Assembly: GCA_002428735.1 (NCBI GenBank)
Contig: DIXO01000012.1
Coordinates: 1 to 52,698 of the forward strand
Source of the DNA: Syntrophaceae bacterium UBA6078
GTDB taxonomy: Bacteria; Desulfobacterota; Syntrophia; Syntrophales; UBA2210
Length of the DNA: 52,698 bases
Reading direction: 5' to 3'
Both the position numbers and the translations under genes were made by a program. How positions within the stretch are numbered: the first letter of the stretch is position 1; each line of letters opens with the position of its first letter. Below, one piece after another: positions 1 to 8,751 of this stretch. Below the pieces are notes generated by a model that was not told the DNA's origin, did not search any database, and saw nothing but the letters and a program-made list of their open reading frames with translations.

Positions 1-64
1 ATTTTTTTGGTGGTGGATCAAGGCCCTTGCCTTTTTGACTGCCTTGCCTATATAAGGAAAACCA

Positions 65-913
65 ATGGGGAAGAGTGCAATGGATTGCGTGACAAAAGGG
101 AATGATTTTATTCACCTTTGCCAGCCGGACACCCGCAAATCCTGCGGCGCCTGTTGCGGCCTTTACAACTATGCCGACAGTTCGCGGGAAACCCTGACCG
201 CGAAACTGAGGGGCCGAACGAGGTTCTTTCAAGAAACAGTAAGATCCCCCGCCGATCTCATGGCATTCTCTGAAGCGGTCACCGGCCGCGAGCCGGGCGC
301 GCGACTCTACGAAGTGATATATTGCTGCGAATATCTGGGTTTTCTTGACGATGATGAGAGACGGGTGGGCTGCCTCCTCCACCCTTTGCAAAACGGAGGC
401 GTGGACATGCGCGACGTATCATTCTACGGACTGGATCTGTGCAATGGACACTTCTGCCCCAGTTACCATTTCATCTCCCGCGAAGAGCAACAGGCGCTGA
501 TCAGAATTATCGATGACTGGTACCTGTATGGTCTCTGCATTACCGATATCGATCTGGTCAAAGAGTTTTTCCGGTTTGTCAGCGAGGGAATCGGCGAGAC
601 GGTGCGCCCGGAGCGGTTGACGGGCAGGCTGAAGGATATCGCCCTTGACTTTTTTGCGCTGAAAACTTCCTGGCTGTTCCGGTCGCCCGATGCGAACCGC
701 TTCGGGAAGTACTATTTTGACGGTTCACAATATATGATCAGTCACATCGATTACGATGCCCTCGGTTGTGACCGGTCAAGGTTTGACAGGATACTGTTGA
801 GTCTCACCTCGCGATTCGAGACTGTGGGAAAACTCAGAGAGGCGGAAGAGATCATCCAGGACAAGATAGACGCCTTTAACGCCTGTTACACGATGGAGGT
901 CATGGGCACGTGA
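65..913 (+). CDS. Conserved Cys-rich protein, YkgJ-like metal-binding candidate
   Basis: I do not recognise a named family with certainty. The 282-residue soluble protein has an N-terminal CGACC motif (about residues 27-31) after an earlier Cys, a CC pair near residue 88, and further Cys residues in a GLDLCNGHFCPSYHF stretch near 145. This spacing resembles the YkgJ/CxxCxxCC class of predicted Zn or Fe-S binding proteins. The C-terminal half is helical-looking and has no Cys cluster. AAGGA lies just before the ATG at 65. A second in-frame ATG at 80 also has a purine-rich leader, so the start is uncertain by five residues. The gene ends 46 bp before hpt on the same strand and may be co-transcribed with it. 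The metal-binding role is inferred from the Cys pattern only. Confidence 0.6.
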   Translation: MGKSAMDCVTKGNDFIHLCQPDTRKSCGACCGLYNYADSSRETLTAKLRGRTRFFQETVRSPADLMAFSEAVTGREPGARLYEVIYCCEYLGFLDDDERRVGCLLHPLQNGGVDMRDVSFYGLDLCNGHFCPSYHFISREEQQALIRIIDDWYLYGLCITDIDLVKEFFRFVSEGIGETVRPERLTGRLKDIALDFFALKTSWLFRSPDANRFGKYYFDGSQYMISHIDYDALGCDRSRFDRILLSLTSRFETVGKLREAEEIIQDKIDAFNACYTMEVMGT

Positions 914-959
914 ACTGCCGGAGCGGCCGGGCATATCATTCTCAGGGGAAGGATGAATC

Positions 960-1493
960 ATGGAAAAGAAAGAACTCCTCTATTCGCAAGAGAGGATTGC
1001 AGGAAGAGTCAAGGCGCTGGCCGACCTGATATCCCGCGACCTTGAAGGTCAGGAGGTGGTGCTCATCGGCGTACTGAAGGGAGCCTTTATCTTTCTGGCG
1101 GATCTGGTTCGGCATCTGAAAATACCGCATACCGTCGATTTCGTGCGGCTGGCCAGCTACGGCTCAGGATCGGTCAGTTCGGGGGAGATAACCTTCTCAA
1201 AAGATATAGAGATCGATGTAGAGGGGAAATCCGTTCTCATTGTTGAAGACATCATCGATACCGGGGAATCGATCGCGTTTTTGCAGGGACGCCTGAAGGA
1301 ACGACGTCCCGCTTCGATCCGGGTGTGCGCATTGATCGACAAGCGGGAGAGACGGGAGCGGGCTGTTACCGCGGACTATGTGGGCTTTGCCGTGGATAAA
1401 GGGTTTATCGTAGGATACGGACTCGATTTCAACGAAAAATTCAGATGTCTGCCGGAAATTTACGTCATCAGGGAGGGGAACAGTGATCATTGA
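960..1493 (+). CDS. hpt: Hypoxanthine phosphoribosyltransferase
   Basis: This is a type I phosphoribosyltransferase of 177 residues, the usual size for Hpt. It converts hypoxanthine or guanine plus PRPP to IMP or GMP in cytosolic purine salvage. The PRPP-binding loop VLIVEDIIDTGESI (about residues 92-105) is intact, with its acidic pair and the following Thr-Gly. The GVLKGAFIFLADL segment near residue 40 and the C-terminal DFNEKFRCLPEIYV segment are also typical. The stop overlaps the GTG start of the zinc-ribbon protein by 11 bases, so the two are probably translationally coupled. The ATG at 960 follows GGGGAAGG. Confidence 0.93.
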   Translation: MEKKELLYSQERIAGRVKALADLISRDLEGQEVVLIGVLKGAFIFLADLVRHLKIPHTVDFVRLASYGSGSVSSGEITFSKDIEIDVEGKSVLIVEDIIDTGESIAFLQGRLKERRPASIRVCALIDKRERRERAVTADYVGFAVDKGFIVGYGLDFNEKFRCLPEIYVIREGNSDH

Positions 1494-3021
1494 GTGTAAA
1501 AAATGCGGAACGAAATACCGGTTTGACGAATCGCAGATAGAGGGTGACGGGGTATGGGTGCGATGCACCCGCTGCGAGGAAACCTTCTTTCAAGAAAATC
1601 CCCTGGCTGAGCCCCCTCCACCGGTGGAGGCTCCGGAACCGGAACGCAAAGAGCAGGAAGAAGTCGCGGAGGGGCGTGGCAGTACGCCGGAAGAGCCGGA
1701 ATCGGCCGCTCCCGGCCGCGGGCCCACATGGGAAGATACGTATCGTGATCCCGGCGAGGGGATAACGATCGTTGGCGCAGATGAGATCGAAGGAAGGGGC
1801 AGGTTTCCGGGAGATATTACTATCGAGGATGAGGGTGCCGGCCCTGCCGTGGAAGATGTCTTCCGGGGACCCCGGGAGGAGAGCCCCTTCGAAGGGCTTG
1901 AAAAAGAAATCCCGGAAGAAGATGAGCCTGCCCCGGGTGGTTTGGAAGCGGAGGATCTCGACACGGGATCAGATGTTTTTCGCGAACCTGCCGCAGAGGG
2001 GATGTCCGTGGCTGGGAGGGCGGATATTGAAGAGGGGGAGAAAATTTTGGGGGATATCTCTCTTGAAGGTGGTGAACCCGAAACACCCGTGGAAGATATC
2101 TTCCTCGAACCGCGGGAAGATATCCCTGTCGAACATGTGTTGACAGAAACACCGGAAGAAGGCCATGGACTTGCCCTTGATGATTCAGCCCCGGTGGATG
2201 CCGGCCAGAGGCCACAATGGGAAGACACGTACGACGATGCCGGTGAAATCAGCGGTGGCGAAGAGACCCGCGGAAGACAGCGTGTCCGCGAACCGTGGAC
2301 GTTGGGCAATGCCAGCAATGGGATACACAGGGAAGGATCCACCGGGAAAAGGGGGATCCGGAGGCTATGGGGTTTTGTCTGGAAAACTCTTCTCCTTCTG
2401 GTGCTGATTGCTGTCGTGGCGGCCGGGTTGTACCTGTGGTTGGTACCCGAAGCGCGGGAGACGGCCGTCCATCAATTTTCCCCGTGGGTAGAGCGATTTT
2501 TGGGAGAGAAAAAGGCGGGAGAAACCAAAAAAGCCGTGGAAACCATTATCCCCAGGGAAACAGCTGCTCCCAAAGCGGATACGGTATCGGGAATCCAGAG
2601 CGATACAAGTCCCGATGCGGGACACCCAGAACTGAAGGTAAATCTGGTAAACGTGGGGGAGCGTTTCGTCAAGGGGTGGACCGATGAGAACGTTATGGTG
2701 GTTGAAGGTTCCGCCGTCAATGCAAACACGGTTGCAGTATCCAATATCCGCGTCCGGGGCAAAATATTGGATGCGTCAGGCAATATTCTTGGCAAGGAGG
2801 AGTCGCACTGCGGAACGATCCTGACGGATGATGAGTTGAAAACCCTGACGTGGGATGAAATCAAGAAAGAACTTTCCAATCCCTACGGCAGGGACTTTCG
2901 TAACGCAGATATACAGCCGGGCGACGGGATCCCCTTCATGCTGGTCTTTACCATGCCTGCCCAAGAGGCAAGTGAACTGGTGGTTGAACTCATCGAGATA
3001 AACGCCGCGAAAAATCAGTAA
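1483..3021 (+). CDS. MJ0042-type zinc-ribbon, DUF3426 membrane protein with acidic internal repeats
   Basis: The N-terminus is a zinc ribbon (C5xxC8 and C28xxC31), the MJ0042/zinc_ribbon_4 type common in deltaproteobacteria and often joined to DUF3426. Residues about 40-290 are a long acidic, Pro/Gly/Glu-rich linker. It contains two copies of a ~52-residue unit (about 87-139 and 166-216) and a WEDTY motif near 83 and again near 246. A single membrane segment lies at about 299-320. The C-terminal region (about 365-512) matches the DUF3426 beta-rich fold, with an AxNxNxVAVSNIRVRGKILD-like stretch. It is probably a type II inner-membrane protein with the zinc ribbon in the cytoplasm and DUF3426 in the periplasm. 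The start is GTG at 1483 behind GGGAGGGG. Function is unknown. Confidence 0.8.
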   Translation: MIIECKKCGTKYRFDESQIEGDGVWVRCTRCEETFFQENPLAEPPPPVEAPEPERKEQEEVAEGRGSTPEEPESAAPGRGPTWEDTYRDPGEGITIVGADEIEGRGRFPGDITIEDEGAGPAVEDVFRGPREESPFEGLEKEIPEEDEPAPGGLEAEDLDTGSDVFREPAAEGMSVAGRADIEEGEKILGDISLEGGEPETPVEDIFLEPREDIPVEHVLTETPEEGHGLALDDSAPVDAGQRPQWEDTYDDAGEISGGEETRGRQRVREPWTLGNASNGIHREGSTGKRGIRRLWGFVWKTLLLLVLIAVVAAGLYLWLVPEARETAVHQFSPWVERFLGEKKAGETKKAVETIIPRETAAPKADTVSGIQSDTSPDAGHPELKVNLVNVGERFVKGWTDENVMVVEGSAVNANTVAVSNIRVRGKILDASGNILGKEESHCGTILTDDELKTLTWDEIKKELSNPYGRDFRNADIQPGDGIPFMLVFTMPAQEASELVVELIEINAAKNQ

Positions 3022-3050
3022 CGGTCCTTTTCATGACAGGTGCGGGGAGG

Positions 3051-3087
3051 AAGTATGGGAGAGGCGGTGCGCTTCCCATACGTACTT
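3051..3087. other. Stem-loop between convergent genes
   Basis: GTATGGGA at 3053-3060 pairs perfectly with TCCCATAC at 3074-3081. The outer AAGTA/TACTT at 3051-3055 and 3083-3087 can extend the stem. It lies between the convergent ends of the DUF3426 gene and tsaC. There is no T-run on either side, so it is not a classical intrinsic terminator. It may still help 3'-end formation. Confidence 0.4.
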
Positions 3088-3123
3088 TGAAAGGCGGTTA
3101 CGTTCGCTGCCGAAGGGATGACA

Positions 3124-3780
3124 TTATACCTTCTGCCGGAGAAATGGACCCTGAACGTTTCTGATCCATCGTGATATCTTAAAAACAGGGACGATCCCTT
3201 CCCTGATGACCACCGGCGGATCTACGGTCGTATCCACGATAGTCGACCCCGCTCCACCCGGGGTCCTCCCCCCGTCGATGACGGCATCGACGGTCCCGCC
3301 CAGGCTTGCGATTACCTCCCGGGCCGATACGCATTCTGCATCCCCGGATCTGTTCGCGCTCGTGGCCGTAATTGCGCCGGAGATATTCTGCGCAAGGAGA
3401 GTGGCTACCGGGTGACTGGAGAGCCGAATTCCAATCTTCCCGGTTCCAGCCGTGAGTCTTTCGGGAAAGCCGAAAGCTGCCTGAAACAGAAGGGTAAGCC
3501 CCCCCGGCCAGAATTGATTCATGAGGATTGTTGCCGCCGGTGTGATTTCTTGTACGCAGTGCGACAGGTCCTCGCGGCTGCCGATGATGATGGAAATGGG
3601 CTTGTCGAAGCCCCTTCCCTTGATGGCGTATAATTTTTCAAGGGCCTGATCGTTCCGGGTATCCGCGCCGAGACCGTAGAAGGTTTCTGTGGGATAGGCG
3701 ATAACCCCCCCTTCCCTCATGACGGCTTGAGCCTCGGCGATGAACGATCCGTCTGGATCCGATGTGATAACGATGGCCAT
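3124..3780 (-). CDS. tsaC: L-threonylcarbamoyladenylate synthase (Sua5/YciO/YrdC)
   Basis: This is a single YrdC-like domain of 218 residues. It makes threonylcarbamoyl-AMP from Thr, bicarbonate and ATP for the t6A37 modification of ANN-decoding tRNAs. Family landmarks are visible: GGVIAYPTETFYGLGAD near residues 24-40, the KxRxxxKP-like KGRGFDKPISI near 54, a GxRLSSHPVATLL stretch near 124, ITATSANRSGD near 137, and a C-terminal STIVD motif. It begins 17 bp after purE and is probably co-transcribed with it. No extra C-terminal Sua5 domain is present, so TsaC-type is the better name. Confidence 0.88.
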   Translation of the reverse strand: MAIVITSDPDGSFIAEAQAVMREGGVIAYPTETFYGLGADTRNDQALEKLYAIKGRGFDKPISIIIGSREDLSHCVQEITPAATILMNQFWPGGLTLLFQAAFGFPERLTAGTGKIGIRLSSHPVATLLAQNISGAITATSANRSGDAECVSAREVIASLGGTVDAVIDGGRTPGGAGSTIVDTTVDPPVVIREGIVPVFKISRWIRNVQGPFLRQKV

Positions 3781-3797
3781 AACGTGCCGGCTGTGTC

Positions 3798-4292
3798 CTA
3801 CAATTTCTCGTGTTTCTCTGCGATCGTATCGGCCGTTCGTCTGATATAGGCTTCCAGCCTTTCGCGGAGGTCTTCATCGTTCAACGCAAGGATTCTGACC
3901 GCCATCAGGCCGGCGTTCTTTGCCCCCGCCTTCCCGATAGTCATTGTGGCCACGGGGACTCCCACCGGCATCTGCACCGTAGAAAGGAGCGCGTCGATTC
4001 CATGAAGAGGAGATGCCGATGAATCGAGGGGGACACCGATCACGGGAAGCGGTGTCTGTGACGCGATGACGCCGGCAAGGTGAGCCGCCATTCCCGCTCC
4101 AACGATGATAACCCTGATTCCCCGTCCGGCAGCTTGGCCGGCGAACAAAGATGTCCGCTCCGGCGAGCGGTGTGCGGATGTCAGGAACAGCTCATGTGAA
4201 ACATCAAACTCTTCGAGGATGACTGCCGCTTCCTTCATGACGGGAAGATCGGAGTCACTCCCCATGACAATACTTACCTGTGCTTTTTTCAC
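3798..4292 (-). CDS. purE: N5-carboxyaminoimidazole ribonucleotide mutase
   Basis: This is class I PurE, which interconverts N5-CAIR and CAIR in purine synthesis. The signature VSIVMGSDSDLPVMKEAA is at the N-terminus, followed by SAHRSPERT and GAGMAAHLAGVIAS, which form the nucleotide and carboxylate binding sites. I place the start at GTG 4292, directly behind AAAGGAGAA, giving 164 residues, the normal size. An upstream in-frame ATG at 4337 would add 15 residues with no homology and would lie within the predicted promoter. It is followed after 17 bp by tsaC. Confidence 0.92.
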   Translation of the reverse strand: MKKAQVSIVMGSDSDLPVMKEAAVILEEFDVSHELFLTSAHRSPERTSLFAGQAAGRGIRVIIVGAGMAAHLAGVIASQTPLPVIGVPLDSSASPLHGIDALLSTVQMPVGVPVATMTIGKAGAKNAGLMAVRILALNDEDLRERLEAYIRRTADTIAEKHEKL

Positions 4293-4735
4293 TTTCTTCT
4301 CCTTTAACCTGGTCCTCATATTAGCAAATATTCTCAAATTTGCTCAACCATTAGTCTCGTTATATGACTAGCTTGATTATGGATCTTGACAAGAACAGAG
4401 GTTTATTTTTGAAGTCTTTCACAGCAATGTATGGACACATGCCGAGACTTCTAACACATTTTGGTTTGCTGTTCTAGTTAAGACTTTTTTAACACATTCT
4501 TTTATGCCCATATAGTTCTAGACTCTTGCGTGCTTGCTGCATGGGAGACCTATCGTTTTTTCCTTGACATATATTCCTTATTTTGGTTAGTTCAGCAAGC
4601 TAAATGACCTGAAGTCATATTCTGACCTTGAGTTGCTTCCCGGTGACAGGAGGACGCTGCGGTCAGAACAAAACATGGCAATACGAGGACGTGTAAAAAT
4701 ATTTTAAAAACCAACAAAGTGGAGGTATCAAAGCA
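4293..4735. other. Divergent intergenic region purE / acs
   Basis: This AT-rich stretch of 443 bp has no convincing gene. It holds the candidate purE promoter on the minus strand. On the plus strand, TTGACA occurs at 4386-4391 and 4564-4569, but neither has a good -10 at 16-18 bp. A sequence reading AACACATT occurs twice (near 4447 and 4490). AAAGTGGAGGTATC just before 4736 is the acs ribosome-binding region. The long leader suggests acs is regulated, but I recognise no specific operator or sigma-54 site. Confidence 0.5.
4318..4347 (-). promoter_or_regulatory. Candidate sigma-70 promoter for purE-tsaC
   Basis: On the minus strand, TTGAGC (4347-4342) is followed after 18 bases by TAATAT (4323-4318). 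This would start transcription near 4310, just ahead of the purE Shine-Dalgarno. An overlapping inverted repeat, GCAAAT...ATTTGC (4324-4343), fills the spacer and could be an operator. This is a motif match only. Confidence 0.4.
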
Positions 4736-6706
4736 ATGGCGGAAGCGAAGGTGGCATTGAAAGAGGTATATCCGATTCCTGAATGGATAAAGAAGAAAGC
4801 CCATATAAAGGGTAAGAAAGAGTATGAGAAGCTTTACAAGCGGTCTATTGAAGATCCGAATGGCTTCTGGGGTGAGATCGCCGATGAGTATGTAACCTGG
4901 TTCAAGAAATGGGACAAGGTCGAAGACTATAACTTCGATATTCGCAAGGGTTCCATCTATGTCAAGTACTTTGAAGGTGGAAAACTGAATGTCTCTTACA
5001 ACTGTCTTGACCGGCACCTCGAGAAACGGGGCAATCAGGTCGCTATCCAGTGGGAGGGAAACGAACCCGGCGAAGCGAAGGGCCTCACTTACAAAAATCT
5101 CCATGAGCAGGTATGCAAATTCGCCAATGTCCTCAAAGCTCACGGGATCAAAAAGGGAGATCGCGTATGTCTTTATCTGCCGATGGTTCCCGAACTGGCA
5201 ATTGCGATGCTGGCGTGCACACGTATCGGCGCCATTCACAGTATCGTCTTCGGCGGATTCTCCTCGGACGCTCTCAGGGACAGGATCCAGGACAGTAAAG
5301 CCCGTATCCTGGTGGTGTGTGACGGGACCTTCCGCGGCGCGAAGGCTGTTCCTCAGAAAACCAGTGCCGATGAGGCATTGAAAGAATGTCCCTCGGTTGA
5401 AAAAATGATCGTTGTCAATCGCGTGGGAGACAAGATCAAGTGTGAATGGACAAAGGGAAGAGACCTCTGGTGGCATGACGAAATGGCGAAGGTTGACGCC
5501 AACTGTGAACCGGAATGGATGGACGCGGAAGACCCCCTCTTTATCCTCTATACCTCCGGTTCCACGGGACAGCCGAAGGGCGTTATGCACACCACGGGAG
5601 GGTATCTCACCTTTGTGGCCTATACGCATAAGATGATCTTTGACTATCACGAGGGTGACATCTACTGGTGCACTGCCGATGTCGGCTGGGTGACGGGGCA
5701 CAGCTATATCGTCTACGGACCGCTGTGCAACGGCGCAACATCCGTCATGTTCGAAGGGGTTCCCAATTATCCCGACATAAGCCGATTCTGGAAGATCGTT
5801 GAAAAATATAAAGTCAACATTTTCTATACCGCTCCAACCGCCATCCGCGCGATTGCCAAAGAAGGGGATGACTGGGTCAAAAAGGCGGACATCTCGTCAC
5901 TCAGGATTCTCGGCACGGTGGGCGAACCGATTAATCCCGAGGCGTGGAACTGGTATTTTAATCTTATCGGACGGGGTGAGTGTCCCATTGTCGACACCTG
6001 GTGGCAGACCGAAACGGGCGGCGTCCTGATTACCCCCCTTCCTGGCGCCATACCGACCAAACCAGGGTGGGCGACGGTTCCCTTCATGGGCGTATGGCCC
6101 GCCCTTGTTGATGACGAGGGAAAGGAATTTAAGGAGACGGTCGCGTCGGGTGCTCTCGTCATAAAAAAACCCTGGCCGGGTATGATGAGAGGCGTGTACG
6201 GTGATCCCAAAAGATTCCAGGAAACCTATTTCGAACAGTTCCCCGGGTATTATGTGGCGGGTGACGGCGCGAGAAGGGATAAGGATGGATACTATCAGAT
6301 CACCGGCCGTATCGACGACGTTATCAATGTTTCCGGTCACCGGATGGGGACCGCCGAAGTTGAATCCGCCCTGGTAAAGCATCCCAAAGTGGCGGAAGCG
6401 GCTGTTGTCGGATATCCTCATGAGCTCAAGGGACAGTCCATTTACGCCTATGTGACGGTGAAAACCGGCGTTGAAAAAACGGACGATCTGAAAAAGGAAC
6501 TGGTCGCCCACGTACGTAAAGAGATCGGGCCGATCGCGACCCCGGAGAAGATACAGTGGGCCGATGGTCTTCCCAAGACCAGGAGCGGAAAAATCATGCG
6601 GAGAATCCTGAAAAAAGTTGCCGCCAACCAGATCGATGACCTGGGCGACACCTCGACCTTGGCTGATCCCTCCGTCGTGGATGATATCGTGAAGAATCGT
6701 TTGTAA
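4736..6706 (+). CDS. acs: Acetyl-CoA synthetase, AMP-forming
   Basis: This full-length Acs has 656 residues. It joins acetate, ATP and CoA to acetyl-CoA, AMP and PPi; in Syntrophus the reverse direction is described as a route to ATP. Core motifs are intact: A3 P-loop YTSGSTGQPKGVMH (about 271-284), GWVTGHSYIVYGPL with the Val-Thr of the acetate pocket, DTWWQTETGG (A5) with the small-acyl-selective Trp, GRIDDVINVSGHRM (A8), and the A10 motif PKTRSGKIMRR with catalytic Lys619. That Lys is the usual site of inhibitory acetylation. A good GGAGG precedes the ATG. It lies upstream of etfBA on the same strand, separated by a strong hairpin. Confidence 0.95.
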   Translation: MAEAKVALKEVYPIPEWIKKKAHIKGKKEYEKLYKRSIEDPNGFWGEIADEYVTWFKKWDKVEDYNFDIRKGSIYVKYFEGGKLNVSYNCLDRHLEKRGNQVAIQWEGNEPGEAKGLTYKNLHEQVCKFANVLKAHGIKKGDRVCLYLPMVPELAIAMLACTRIGAIHSIVFGGFSSDALRDRIQDSKARILVVCDGTFRGAKAVPQKTSADEALKECPSVEKMIVVNRVGDKIKCEWTKGRDLWWHDEMAKVDANCEPEWMDAEDPLFILYTSGSTGQPKGVMHTTGGYLTFVAYTHKMIFDYHEGDIYWCTADVGWVTGHSYIVYGPLCNGATSVMFEGVPNYPDISRFWKIVEKYKVNIFYTAPTAIRAIAKEGDDWVKKADISSLRILGTVGEPINPEAWNWYFNLIGRGECPIVDTWWQTETGGVLITPLPGAIPTKPGWATVPFMGVWPALVDDEGKEFKETVASGALVIKKPWPGMMRGVYGDPKRFQETYFEQFPGYYVAGDGARRDKDGYYQITGRIDDVINVSGHRMGTAEVESALVKHPKVAEAAVVGYPHELKGQSIYAYVTVKTGVEKTDDLKKELVAHVRKEIGPIATPEKIQWADGLPKTRSGKIMRRILKKVAANQIDDLGDTSTLADPSVVDDIVKNRL

Positions 6707-6716
6707 GAATGAGTTG

Positions 6717-6753
6717 CTCCACCCCCTCGCCCGCCAACGGTGAGGGGGTGGAG
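6717..6753. repeat. Perfect 12-bp palindromic hairpin, REP-like
   Basis: CTCCACCCCCTC (6717-6728) and GAGGGGGTGGAG (6742-6753) are exact reverse complements around a 13-base loop, starting 10 bp after the acs stop. No T-run follows, so it is not a standard intrinsic terminator. The sequence resembles the C-rich/G-rich palindromes dispersed between genes in many proteobacteria. It may stabilise acs mRNA or attenuate read-through into etfB. Confidence 0.5.
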
Positions 6754-6830
6754 GCTATACGGGCAAAATAACAAAAGGTGGGGGCGGAGGATGTAACAGC
6801 AACCGCGCTCATCGGTGAAAGGAGGCCAGT

Positions 6831-7592
6831 GTGAATATAGTTGCGTGTGTAAAACAGGTTCCTGATACCGAAGCGTTGATCAAGGTGAAGGCTGACGGTT
6901 CTGGTATCGAAGAGGGCGGGATCAAGTGGGTTATGAATCCCTATGATGAGTATGGCGTCGAAGAGGCCCTGAAACTGAAAGAGAAAAACGGTGGAGAGGT
7001 GACCATCGTTTCCATGGGCCCCGCGCGGGCGATGGAGACAATCCGGACCGCTCTTGCCATGGGTGCGGAGAAGGGTATTCACATCACCATTGATAAAGCG
7101 GATGAGTACAACACGGCAGCCGCCCTGGCAGCCGCCATCAAGGGTATCAACCCCGATATTATCTTCTGCGGACAGCGGGCGATCGATGACGATTCCGGTC
7201 AGGTTGGATCCATCCTGGCGGAATTGCTCGGACTGCCGGTGGTTACCCTTGTCACAAAGCTGGAAATAGCAGACGGCAAGGCAAAGGCCGTCAAACCGAT
7301 CGAAGGGGCGCAGCTTCTTATCGAAAGCCAAATGCCCTGTGTCATAACCGCCCAGAAGGGATTGAACGAACCGCGGTACGCATCCCTTCCCGGCATCATG
7401 AAGGCGAAGAAAAAACCGGTTGACGTGAAGGACGCCGCGGCACTCGGTATAACCGTTCAGCCGAAGGCAAAGATTGTCAAAATGACTCCCCCTCCGGAGA
7501 GAGCCCCAGGGAAGATCATCGGTGGCGATGATCCGGCTGCGAAGGCCGCTGAGTTGGCCAAATTGTTGAGGGAAGAGGCCAAGGTAATTTAA
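6831..7592 (+). CDS. etfB: Electron transfer flavoprotein, beta subunit
   Basis: This 253-residue EtfB binds AMP (or FAD in bifurcating types) and pairs with EtfA to accept electrons from acyl-CoA dehydrogenases. The opening MNIVACVKQVPDTEA, the MNPYDEYGVEEALKLKE segment and the ADP-binding stretch ending in FCGQRAIDDDSGQVGSILAELLG (about 110-133) are typical. The GTG start at 6831 follows AAAGGAGG. etfA begins 25 bp after the stop. The downstream membrane oxidoreductase suggests electrons go to quinone. I cannot decide from sequence alone whether this EtfAB bifurcates. Confidence 0.93.
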   Translation: MNIVACVKQVPDTEALIKVKADGSGIEEGGIKWVMNPYDEYGVEEALKLKEKNGGEVTIVSMGPARAMETIRTALAMGAEKGIHITIDKADEYNTAAALAAAIKGINPDIIFCGQRAIDDDSGQVGSILAELLGLPVVTLVTKLEIADGKAKAVKPIEGAQLLIESQMPCVITAQKGLNEPRYASLPGIMKAKKKPVDVKDAAALGITVQPKAKIVKMTPPPERAPGKIIGGDDPAAKAAELAKLLREEAKVI

Positions 7593-7617
7593 TCGGAAGG
7601 GAGAGGAGGATAGAACA

Positions 7618-8592
7618 ATGGCAAAAGGTGTATGGATAGTTGCTGAACAGAGAGGTGGCGCCCTTCGCAAAGTTTCGTTCGAAATCGCCAGCGCGGCGAG
7701 GAAGCTTGCCGATGAACTGGGCGAAGAGGTAAGCGCGGTTCTGGTGGGGTCCAGTGTTGAGGGGCTTGCCCCCGAACTGGCCAAATACGGTGTGGACAAA
7801 GTATATGTGGCGGACGATGCCGTCTTTGCAGATTATACGACCGATGGATACAGCGCAGCGGTTGCCAAGGCGGTAAAGGAAAATGATCCGTCGATTCTGC
7901 TCTTGGCCGCGTCGGTACAGGGAAAGGATCTGTCGGCGGCCCTGGGTGGGAAACTGGCCACCGGGATGGCCTCCGACTGCACGGATCTGAAGATCGAAGG
8001 AGGGAAACTCCATGCCATCAGGCCGATGTACGCGGGGAAAACCTTCGGAGAAGTGGTTGTCGACACTTTTCCCCAGATGGCGTCCCTGCGGCCCAATGTC
8101 TTTCCCGCTGTGGAGAATGCCAAGGCCGGTGAGGTGGTAAAGTTCGATGCTGGTGTCTCCGCTGCTTCCCTCAAAACCAAGGTCCTTGAGACGCAGAAGG
8201 ATGCGAGCGGCAAGATCGAGCTGACTGAGGCGAACATCATCATCTCCGGCGGGCGCGGCATGAAGGGTTCCGACGAGTACAAAATCCTCGAAGAGCTGGC
8301 AGGACTTCTCGGCGCGGCCGTGGGTGCCTCGAGGGCTGCAGTTGACGCGGGGTGGAAACCCCAGACGGATCAGGTGGGGCAGACCGGAAAGGTGGTTTCT
8401 CCGAACCTGTACATTGCCTGTGGTATTTCAGGGGCCATCCAGCACCTGGCAGGGATGAGCTCTTCCAAGTATATCGTTGCAGTCAACAAGGATGCAGAGG
8501 CGCCGATCTTCGCCAAGGCCGACTATGGGATCGTGGACGATCTCTTCAAGGTGGTACCCGAGATTACCGCGGCCTGTAAAAAAATCCTGTAA
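7618..8592 (+). CDS. etfA: Electron transfer flavoprotein, alpha subunit
   Basis: This EtfA has 324 residues and carries the electron-transferring FAD. The N-terminal half is the alpha domain I fold. The FAD domain starts at IIISGGRGMKG (about residue 203) and continues through VGASRAAVDAGW and QVGQTGKVVSPNLYIACGISGAIQHLAGM to NKDAEAPIFAKADYGIVDD, the diagnostic EtfA signature. There is no N-terminal ferredoxin extension. GGGAGAGGA precedes the ATG. A strong terminator follows nine bases after the stop, so the next gene is probably at least partly separately transcribed. Confidence 0.94.
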   Translation: MAKGVWIVAEQRGGALRKVSFEIASAARKLADELGEEVSAVLVGSSVEGLAPELAKYGVDKVYVADDAVFADYTTDGYSAAVAKAVKENDPSILLLAASVQGKDLSAALGGKLATGMASDCTDLKIEGGKLHAIRPMYAGKTFGEVVVDTFPQMASLRPNVFPAVENAKAGEVVKFDAGVSAASLKTKVLETQKDASGKIELTEANIIISGGRGMKGSDEYKILEELAGLLGAAVGASRAAVDAGWKPQTDQVGQTGKVVSPNLYIACGISGAIQHLAGMSSSKYIVAVNKDAEAPIFAKADYGIVDDLFKVVPEITAACKKIL

Positions 8593-8600
8593 CACGCATA

Positions 8601-8633
8601 CGGGGGTGGATGCGAAATCCACCCCCGTTTTTT
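8601..8633 (+). terminator. Intrinsic terminator after etfA
   Basis: CGGGGGTGGAT and ATCCACCCCCG form a perfect stem with a four-base loop, followed by a seven-base T run. It lies directly after the etfA stop. Confidence 0.85.
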
Positions 8634-8751
8634 AAACGGAGGTACCAGGATATTTGATCCTGCTGGGTGCATAAAGAATGGGGGCGTTCCCGAGTGTCTT
8701 TGTGTGGCCAGCAGGATCAGAAATCTGAAACTTGCATAGGGGAGGGATATC

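Noticed and set aside
1590..2342. Long Ser/Pro-rich reading frame antisense to the DUF3426 gene
   Set aside because: It mirrors the acidic repeat linker, has no ribosome site or domain, and arises from codon bias.
4592..5701. Reading frame of 369 codons antisense to acs
   Set aside because: Shadow frame with no recognisable domain.
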